Shown here one piece after another: positions 5,067-5,256 of a stretch of DNA of 5,256 nucleotides. The DNA is from an uncultured Collinsella sp. (GTDB lineage Bacteria > Actinomycetota > Coriobacteriia > Coriobacteriales > Coriobacteriaceae). Position numbers and translations under genes: made by a program. The stretch lies in assembly GCA_900547805.1 (NCBI GenBank), contig URIE01000118.1:1-5256 (forward strand), in the 5' to 3' direction. The notes beneath the pieces are model-generated. The model was not told the origin of the DNA. It did no database searches and saw nothing but the letters and a program-made list of their open reading frames with translations. Each line of letters opens with the position of its first letter. Position 1 is the first letter of the stretch.

Positions 5067-5256
5067 TACCACGGCACCCCGTCGGTGACGCAGACCTGCA
5101 GACGGTCGAGCGGCTCGCCGTAGATACCGGCGTAGTCGTCGCCGCTATAGGTAGAGCCGTCGTCGCACACGGTGTTCAGCCATCCGGCGCGCGCAGTGGT
5201 CTGGGAGCGGTACCACGCCTGCTTGTACTCCTCGCCGCTCGGCGTCACGTAGTACA
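5066..5256 (-). CDS. C-terminal fragment with lysin-type aromatic repeat
   Basis: Only the last 62 or so residues are present; the frame is open at the right edge (two Tyr codons precede the GTG at 5248, so that GTG is probably an internal Val in YYVTPSGEEY). The fragment is rich in Tyr, Trp, Gly and Asp. It carries the pattern Y-R-x-x-T-x-x-x-x-GWL-x-x-V-x-D, followed by DDYAGIYGEPLDRLQV. From memory this fits the repeat found at the C-terminus of GH25-type lysozymes and other cell-wall or phage lysins of gut Firmicutes and Coriobacteriia (pattern GWLPxV ... GYAGxxGxPIDAIQI), which probably helps bind the wall. No catalytic domain is in view, so the enzyme class is unknown. The gene ends in TAA overlapping the miniprotein start and shares its terminator. 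An ordinary secreted wall protein is the main alternative. Confidence 0.5.
   Translation of the reverse strand, partial: YYVTPSGEEYKQAWYRSQTTARAGWLNTVCDDGSTYSGDDYAGIYGEPLDRLQVCVTDGVPW

Noticed and set aside
1..5256. CRISPR array, tRNA, rRNA or insertion sequence
   Set aside because: No regularly spaced repeats, no tRNA-like fold with conserved TTC arm, no rRNA sequence and no transposase frame were seen.

Overview
The window is a stretch of high-GC bacterial chromosome carrying ordinary housekeeping genes. The fused look of the proteins, the GC-rich third positions and the gene content fit an actinobacterium of the gut, most likely Coriobacteriia (Collinsella-like). That placement is an inference from general appearance, not from a marker gene. 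The first 42 bases are not biological: they are an Illumina Nextera read-1 adapter with part of the i5 index. The window therefore starts at an untrimmed contig end, and the first gene is cut there.

Layout from left to right. (1) 43-809, plus strand: the C-terminal half of an M18 zinc aminopeptidase. (2) 849-918: a long stem-loop with a T-tract, probably its terminator. (3) 936-1746, plus strand: yaaA (peroxide stress protein family), complete except for a one-base frameshift in a run of seven A's. (4) 1770-2285, minus strand: an unrecognised 171-residue protein with one membrane segment, convergent with yaaA. (5) 2286-2455: a divergent control region holding a promoter and a TPP riboswitch. 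(6) 2456-3790, plus strand: thiC. (7) 3791-3973: a control region with a hairpin, an AT-rich patch with tandem repeats and a -10 box. (8) 3974-4804, plus strand: thiD. (9) 4924-4960: a strong bidirectional terminator. (10) 4965-5256, minus strand: a 33-residue membrane miniprotein whose start overlaps the stop of a larger gene. That larger gene runs off the right edge, and its C-terminus looks like the aromatic repeat tail of phage or cell-wall lysins.

The core of the window is the pyrimidine branch of thiamine synthesis. ThiC makes HMP phosphate from aminoimidazole ribotide and ThiD phosphorylates it to HMP diphosphate. The riboswitch ahead of thiC senses the end product, thiamine diphosphate, and its conserved 3' end doubles as the thiC ribosome binding site. 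thiD has no riboswitch of its own and seems to have a separate promoter. The thiazole genes and thiE are not in the window.

I found no convincing new defence, mobile or regulatory system. The points most worth checking are the lysin-tail plus miniprotein pair at the right edge, the yaaA frameshift, the long inverted repeat before yaaA and the repeat-rich patch before thiD.
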